DNA from: Haliclystus octoradiatus
Lineage: Eukaryota > Cnidaria > Staurozoa > Stauromedusae > Haliclystidae
Length of the DNA: 64,000 nt
Assembly (NCBI GenBank): GCA_916610825.1
Contig: OU744448.1
Span: 23,477,032 to 23,541,031, forward strand
Direction of reading: 5' to 3'
Positions 56,990-64,000 of the stretch are shown here, piece after piece; position 1 is the stretch's first letter, and each line of letters opens with the position of its first letter. The position numbers and the translations under genes were made by a program. Below the pieces are notes generated by a model. That model ran no database searches. It worked only from the letters and a program-made list of their open reading frames with translations, and was not told where the DNA came from.

Positions 56990-57075
56990 ATGACGCATGG
57001 AATTACATTTCTATTAATGATACTGACTGCTGTTCAGTTTCTACCACGGATTCAAAGTCAGTTGTCACCATCGGG
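56990..57075 (+). CDS. Gene B exon 1: signal peptide
   Basis: Identical to gene A exon 1; phase 2 donor. Confidence 0.9.
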
Positions 57076-60000
57076 GTAAGAAAATTGAATGTACAGCAAT
57101 TGCTTGAAAGTGTTTGAAACAGCAAAATGCATACGATCATACTCATATAGCCTATATAATAAAGACTATAGTTAAACTTTTGCTTGTTTCTGAGATAGAA
57201 AAAAATATATAGCTGTTTTTTACTGCATATAGAATACATAGATAGACATATATCTGAATATACGCGACAATGATAATTGTCAAGAAACCACGCGTAAATA
57301 ACATTTTTATAACGGTTTAGTATGAAATTTTGCAATTCGCACTGTACCATTAGGCTATAGAACTACATGCGGCGTAAACTCCGTATAGTCTCTGCAAACA
57401 ATATTTAATATTTTCTAAGTATTATTTGCTTAAGTATATGAGCTGTTTGATCAAGAGTCCAGCTGAAGTAGTAGTCTGACATTTTAACACAAGGCTAGTA
57501 ATTATCAAAACTGAAAAGGTCACCTTTTGAGCAAAATTGTGGCAAATCTTACGATGCGTCCATAGGCATATTCCAGCCGAGAAAAATAAGTTTTGCCTGG
57601 GAAATCATTTCAAAGTTGGAACTTTTTGGTCTTCTTTCTGACTCTCTAAATAATTTTGAATTTGAAAAACTTTGAAAAACAAAAAATTGAAGAACTTTTT
57701 TTAAAAGTGGTGGCACCCCTGTCTTTGATGAGCTGGTTCACCCATGCATCGCCTCCTCCACGGCACCCACGAGGTTTCTACGTCACTATAAGTTGACCGT
57801 GTATGCTAATTGTTCAATAATGATTATGAGTCAAATTATGAAAAATGATAACTTGAATGCTATAAAGTAAACGTTAATATTTGAGCGAGTTGAACTCATA
57901 TAGTTAATCATTACGCCGATGCGCAGCAGCACCAATAATCTAGGTTATCATGCACGACGACTGTTACAATCCAAATCGATGTAGCGAAAATATATAGGGA
58001 CAGCCACGCAAACCCAATTTAAGCATAAAATATTACTCCAAGCTTCGAAATAAGAATAAGAATAAAATCACATTATAAACTGGATAAAAAGTGAATATGA
58101 GAATAATTTTTTTAAAAAATATATATACAAAGAACTTTCGCGGGAACAAGATATTAATAAAAGTCTACTCTGCAAATTAAAACACATTTATTTATTTCTA
58201 TTTCTATTGCAGGGCAAATGTATGCAGTAAAGATGTTTCTTTCAACGTTTATCAAGTGAAACAAAGTCAAAGGGTGGGTTATGATAACTACAGAACATGT
58301 TGTAAACGATTTCTTGGTGCTTGTACAAGCAGATGTACTCGAACAAGGTATGTCATTCATATAGTTACCATATTCAGAACTTCAAACACTTGCATACGCC
58401 GTTACTCAGTTACACCTTAGAAAGCCTCAAATAGCCAATAGGCAAAATGTTGACAATATTCTTTCAATTTTTCAGTGTAGCATATTTCTTGGATTTCCAA
58501 CGTTTAAAGAAGTAAAACATATTTTCTGGAAACCATCGCTCCCATGCAGTTATTTGCTTGCTTATTTATAATGATACTGATTTAACTATACATATTGTAA
58601 TGCTCTTCAAGCTCTTGTACGTTAATAGTCACTCATTACGTTTGACAATCTTGTAATTCCTCTTTCATCCCATATATGCATAGTAAACCTACCTCCTGTA
58701 AGTGTTCCCCGCCTATATGTAGAACACTCTTCAGTTATTAACCAGGTGTGAGACCAGGATTTCCCCGGCAAGGCGGCTAGCTCCCCCGACAAGGGGGCTA
58801 TTTATAAACAATATTCGCAAAAATGCTTGAAAATGTACCAATTATTTCCTCGATAATCAAAACGTTCTTCTCCGACGAGCGATATGGGTACACCTGACAG
58901 GAGGTTTTAGCCCGCTGCTTTCTAAGGTGCCCCTTGTTATTAACCTTGACTCGTAGACGTAGAGTAAGGTTAGTCCTGTCATGGAGGCTCTGTAATTATT
59001 GTTATACACACTTAACTGTGAATCATCCATGAATCTTCAGGACAGTGGCCAACCTCACATTATATCGAATGTATATTTACCAGCAACATATAAGTAACTT
59101 GTTCATGTTACAACATACAACTGTAACTAGGCATAGCTTTTTGTTCTATCTTCAAGATCAAAGATGGTCACTTATTACAAGAAAATCATTCAAGTTCAGT
59201 ATAAGAAAAGCTATTTCTGTTGCTCTGGTTGGGCACCTACAGGAAGTTCATGCTCAAAACGTAAGTTATTCATAGATCATTAATAATTTACTTTTTTATC
59301 TTTTATATTTTACTATAAATTTTCTGCAAGTTAAGTAACATTTATTTTATTTTAATTTCTGCTTTGTTGAATAATGTTTTGTCCTACTTAAATTTATTAC
59401 AGCAATCTGTCGCCCACCCTGCAAGAATGGTGACTGTGTAAAACCAAACCAATGCAAATGTCGATCTGGCTTTCAAGGGAAATATTGCGAAAGTGGTAAG
59501 TGGTCTACTACAATCTTGATATTCACTAGGCCTACAATATATGTTTGGTTTTTTCCCTCTTAACCAAACAATGGCAATAATTGACAGTGCTATTTACCAC
59601 ATCATAATTCTATGTAAATATAAAATACTTGTAACTAAATTATAGAAATGTTTAACTAAAATGTAGGTAGACTAAAAATATAAAATAAAGTACATATTTT
59701 ATATTTACATATAATTATGATATTGTCATTAGCACGGTCAGTTGTTGTAACTACTTGGTGTATGTGAATTTGAAATTGTAAAATGGATTTAGATATTTTC
59801 GCAAATCCTTTTCTTTATTTTTGGAAAATCTAACAAATATTTGCCGCAAGAGAGCTGACAACCTCATTGACCAGTTAAGACCATAGACAACGAGTACGAG
59901 ACTATATGAACGGGCTATGAAGTGTCTTAATCACTGTTTTAGTAGGCCTAGACATCGGCATAGTACAAACAAATCAAAATCCAAAACATTTGCTACTTGA

Positions 60001-63000
60001 ACAAAAATGAACATGTGAAGAATTAATCAATGTCAACCAAATTTTGACAAGCATGCAATGGTATATCGAGAACATTGAACGATTGAGCAACCAATCAGAA
60101 TGCAGATCATCGAATAATAATTAATTTGGTTCTATATTAAATAAATGTATAGCTTTTACTCTTATTAAAATTATGATTTATTTCAACTCAATAAATTATT
60201 TTAAAAATCATTTCAGATATTAATGAATGTACTGGTAAACCTTGCCAACAAGTATGTAAAAATTTACCAGGCACATATTCATGTGGATGCAACACTGGAT
60301 ATAAAAAGACATCCACAGTACCAACACATGCAGGATGCGCAGGTAAGAGCAACGATGATGGCAATACTTGAAACGTATAGAGTACTCTCTATATTTAACC
60401 AAACAATCCAGTAGATCACATGGGACAGATAGGGAACTCGGTTGTTGATACATAATTGTTGAGGTCTATATATTTAGTATTATCGTTGCTACACTTTTCA
60501 ATTTATTAGTCAAAGTCAACATTTGAGCAGTATAAAATTTCCAACTTTCTTATTCATTATCACATTCAAAGTATACTTTTGCTTTAGTAAACAGAATTTT
60601 AATAATTTCAACAGAAGGAGGTGCTTGAAAAATATTGATTAAATCTAAAAAGGTGGTGGATTTTCCCCCCTAAAAATTGGCTGGTTTTACGTATAGCATT
60701 TCACAACTGATACTACTCCAAGTTCAAATACTATAATCTAGGACTGTTTGTGTGTTGCTTTATTGAAGTGGTATGCATCTATACTTTGGTCTTTCCCTCT
60801 AAAAAATTTTGTTGACTGAAATGCATGAGTAATTGATTGTTGATGTAAAATTTGGAGTGACTTTGAAGCCTTTGCCCCTGGCTTAGTCTATATAGGCACC
60901 ATCTAGTATTAGTATTAGTGCTGCACGTCTAAAGGTTATTCTGAAAATTTAACAATAGTTCAGCGCAAGAAAGTGTTTTACCCTACTGTTGGCAAGCTTC
61001 CTCATAAATACCGATATTCCCATTTAAAAATGCACAGAAAATTTTGAAAGATTTTGTCTGAAATTGAAATTAAAATGGCCTGTCTGTTCTCAAAGTGGCA
61101 CCCTCTTTCACTGATCTATATGTTAGGGAACTTCTAAATAATAAGACGCCTGTTAATGTCTCCACTTCAATTCTTAGCTGTATGATGGGAAATTAAAGTC
61201 TGTGCCATTTCATATTGTCTATTTTCAAAATACAGGACGTAAAGGGCAAAGCAAATACTGTATGGGACGTAAACCCACATGAATGTAAATGGGCAGGGAA
61301 GAATATTTGCAAATGTAGTAAGGGTTAAGGAGATATATGCTCAGATTGATAATTTCAGATATTACAAGGTATTATTATACAAATTTAATTTATATACTAA
61401 TGTGGTAATTATGATATCTTGATACAATGAAACCTGTATATAACAGCCAGCTAGGAGAGGTAGATAAATTGACCACTATAAACAGTTGTGCTTTATATAA
61501 AGGTTTGATTCAATGGAAAATACTATTTTAGACATTGCAAGAGTGACCATTATACACAGGTGGCCGCTTGATATAGGTGACCGTTATAACAGGTTTGACT
61601 GTACTACCTATTTCCCAAAGCACATACGTATGTCGTAAAATAACTACGGTTTATATTACGTTACACTTCGACTAATACATATCAATTCCATAGATATTTA
61701 CATGTAATTGTTTCATTCTTTCCATTAGATGTCAATGAATGTAAACTAACTCCCTGCACATGCGCAACTCAAAGCTCTTCCTGTCGTGCCACATGCACAA
61801 ATTCTGCTGGAAGCTTTTCCTGTACGTGTAACAATGGTTATTCCTTAGCCTCAGGAGATCGAATATGTAAAGGTAATTTTGCAAGTTTAATTTTGTTCTG
61901 TATTCTGCACATATACACTGCATAACCAATACTGTAGCTATTGTAATTGCATTAATGCGTCGAAAACTAATGCCTTAAAGTGAATAATTGTGATGGTATC
62001 GCCCTACCGAAGGCACCCATACCACTCTCCTAGTCTTCTATTTGTAGACGGGAGTGACTCTTTTCATTAAGTGGAATAATTGTAAATACTCATTACCGAT
62101 CCGAACCGCGACTCTGCAGATCATTTTCCACAGATTTCATGGCAGATAGGCATTGATTATCAATGAACAGCGGAACGCCGACGCTTTTCACGATGCAATT
62201 TTTTCTAAACCATTCTCTCTGCCATCAGAAGAGTATACTACTGTTTAATGCTCAAAAAAAGGGTCATGCCTTTAAATAATAATAAAGTCTGGAGTTGGCC
62301 TTTACTCGTATGAACCAAAGTTGATCATATCTGAAGTCCGGTTGCTCTCTCTAAAGTGCTTTAGCTAAATCCTCCTAAAGGCTTTCGGGCAGGAATGCCT
62401 ATAGGCGCACTCCTTTATCCATTTATGATTATATTTTTGATTGTAGTTTTGTTTCATATTTATTACACATGCATATCTTCCTTTTCAGATGTTGATGAAT
62501 GTGCAGTTCCTGCATTAAATGGATGCAAACAAAGATGCCTGAATAGCCTTGGTAGTTTTTCTTGTGCATGTAATTCTGGATATGTTATAGCTTCAAATAA
62601 AAAAGCTTGCAACGGTATGTGTTGCCTAATTTTGTTTCAATCCGTATTCGTATGTCTCATTGGATAAGAGCAAATATCAATTGTAAATATTCATCATTGA
62701 CTGTGTTGATCTATGTGTTGCTCGACTTATGATGTAGTTGTTCCAAATACGTGCCCATTTAATCGGAGATCTATTGCACTGCAGTATAATAGCTGTTTAC
62801 CACTGAAATTTAAAATATGCGACGGTTCATGTCAGAATCAACAATCGTGGCAAAATGCAACTGTTCAGTATGGCGGCAAGACGTACGAAATTATTGAACG
62901 TTTAATGTGTGTTAATAAGGAAAATGAGATATATTCTCAGAATAGAACAAATTTTATTGAATATTTGAAAAGATAATAAAATTCTACATTAGATAATAAA

Positions 63001-63340
63001 ACGAATTCCAATATTTTTTTGAAATTTCGATTCTGACAGGAACAGTCACATATATTGGTCGTATCAATGACTATATCCATTTCTGTTTGTAAACTCCTAC
63101 AGAACACTGAATAACTCCATGCTTAAAAATGTAGTACATTCCAGCATAACTATCATGATTAGCCCGAATATATAGTCTATCTTATAAATCTTAAAATATA
63201 TGTTGTTTAAACATCAGATATTGATGAATGTTCAACACTGAATGGTGGCTGTGGACAAAACTGTAACAATCGACCTGGTTCATTCTCTTGTTCATGTAAA
63301 AATGGTTTCAGATTGAATGGAAATAAAAGAACTTGTGACG
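56990..63340 (+). CDS. Gene B: second EMI-EGF mosaic gene, exons 1-8, cut by the window edge
   Basis: Exons 56990-57075, 58213-58347, 59157-59260, 59403-59495, 60217-60342, 61729-61872, 62489-62614, 63218-63340. Same phases, borders and domains as gene A exons 1-8: signal peptide, EMI, EGF and four cbEGFs. In these 937 coding bases I count four differences from gene A, three changing an amino acid (Ala to Thr in exon 5, Ala to Ser in exon 7, Asn to Asp in exon 8). All frames are open, so it is a functional gene, an allele of gene A, or a very recent paralogue. Confidence 0.9.
58213..58347 (+). CDS. Gene B exon 2: EMI, first part
   Basis: Identical coding sequence to 4636-4770, including the CC pair. 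Confidence 0.88.
59157..59260 (+). CDS. Gene B exon 3: EMI, second part
   Basis: Identical coding sequence to 5580-5683 (YFCCSGW motif). Confidence 0.88.
59403..59495 (+). CDS. Gene B exon 4: EGF
   Basis: Identical to 5826-5918. Confidence 0.9.
60217..60342 (+). CDS. Gene B exon 5: cbEGF 1
   Basis: As 6637-6762, with Thr in place of Ala near the end. Confidence 0.92.
61424..61603. mobile_element. 180-bp MITE, gene B copy
   Basis: Same insertion as 7840-8019, so it predates the duplication. Confidence 0.8.
61729..61872 (+). CDS. Gene B exon 6: cbEGF 2
   Basis: Identical to 8145-8288, including the extra cysteine pair. Confidence 0.92.
62489..62614 (+). CDS. Gene B exon 7: cbEGF 3
   Basis: As 8899-9024, with Ser for Ala before the fourth cysteine and one silent change. 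Confidence 0.92.
62738..62976 (+). CDS. Gene B possible alternative last exon
   Basis: Counterpart of 9148-9386: open throughout, CxGxC kept, one Gly-to-Arg and one silent change, both AATAAA signals kept. Same caveats as for gene A. Confidence 0.48.
63218..63340 (+). CDS. Gene B exon 8: cbEGF 4
   Basis: As 9628-9750 but with the canonical DIDEC start. The gene continues beyond the window. Confidence 0.92.
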
Positions 63341-64000
63341 GTATGTTGACATGAGAGAATACTCCCGGGGAGTTAAATCCAGAAAAATTTTTAGGGTATG
63401 CTTTGTCATTAAAAATTTTTTAGGTATCCTTTAGACGCCTTTGCAATTTTTATATTTTGCAAAACAAGTTTTACAGATGTTCTTTTCAATTTCTTTTTTA
63501 GATTGTACTGTCATTTGTAAAAATATATTTGTGATATCTTTTTCATGATGTGAATTTTTTATGGTGATTCTTCCATAAACAATTCCATTTGAACAACCCC
63601 GTCGAAGCGCAATGGAAGTCACCCCCGGGAAACGTACTATATCAATATCATTGTAATTGATTCGAATGAGTTTTCTGGGCTTCCTCTCATTATTTCATAA
63701 GTATCTGCGCATCAATAAGTAAACACAAATTCATCAAAGTGTCCATAGAATAAATGCTCTGATGCCGGTTCCACAGTACCTCTTTTATTTACTTTGAATG
63801 TAAGAATGCTCAGTTTGTAAACTCTGCATCAGTTTTAATTATGGTATGAATACCCTTTTGACTGATCATAGTTTATATGGACTGATCAACCAATATATAT
63901 CGTATTACCAAGGGTATTACCAAGTCTTAACCTTATTTTCAAATTAACTGATCAGTCTCCGCGGGTGACCAAAATTCAGCACATGGTCCCGTTTTCGATG
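63341..64000 (+). other. Gene B intron 8, cut by window end
   Basis: Matches 9751-10410; no features of its own. Confidence 0.6.

Larger units (their letters stand above)
50204..64000 (+). repeat. Direct duplication, copy 2
   Basis: Matches 1-10410. Offset changes from 50203 to about 53577 after the foldback insertion and MITE difference, and about 53590 later through small indels. Continues off the window. Confidence 0.95.

Noticed and set aside
1-64000. tRNA, rRNA, CRISPR arrays, bacterial operons
   Set aside because: None seen by eye; repeats are inverted-repeat elements and the genes are spliced eukaryotic ones.

Overview
The window is AT-rich animal nuclear DNA. Genes have many introns with GT/AG borders and AATAAA poly(A) signals, and intergenic and intronic DNA is full of inverted-repeat elements and one dead CR1/L2-type LINE. 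EMI, EGF, sushi, Ig, GCC2/GCC3 and chitin-binding (CBM14) modules in one secreted protein, plus the LINE type, suggest a marine invertebrate, perhaps a non-vertebrate deuterostome such as a tunicate or hemichordate. The species cannot be fixed from sequence alone.

Layout. (1) 1-3412: upstream DNA of gene A with foldback/MITE debris. (2) 3413-27330, + strand: gene A, 18 exons whose phases all agree and whose lengths sum to 7533 nt (2510 residues plus stop). Order: signal peptide, EMI, EGF, seven calcium-binding EGFs, two sushi domains, one EGF, about 1,480 residues I cannot assign to a family (with a glycine-zipper hairpin and an RNRR furin-type site), two Ig domains, a GCC2/GCC3 module and a terminal CBM14 domain. 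A possible alternative last exon after exon 7 would give a short isoform ending in a cystine-knot-like tail. (3) 27448-29680: a duplicated copy of the gene A 3' end embedded in an inverted-repeat element. (4) 30190-34375: a decayed LINE with two zinc-knuckle/APE-RT reading frames and a 2A-like motif. (5) 34827-41791: MITEs and foldback elements, no convincing gene. (6) 41792-49907, - strand: eight small exons of a Rab32/38/29-type GTPase, including a 5-nt microexon that supplies the P-loop Gly-Lys. (7) 50204-64000: a direct copy of 1-10410, carrying exons 1-8 of gene B (same architecture, running off the window). It differs by a few percent or less by eye and carries a 3,754-bp foldback element whose exact empty site is present in the first copy.

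Biology. Genes A and B would make large secreted adhesive or matrix proteins able to bind chitin-like glycans and calcium, with a tail recalling chordate Ig plus chitin-binding immune lectins only in outline. The Rab gene lies divergently between the two copies. Direct duplication at about 50-kb spacing may be a true tandem gene pair or two haplotypes joined by assembly; the window alone cannot decide.
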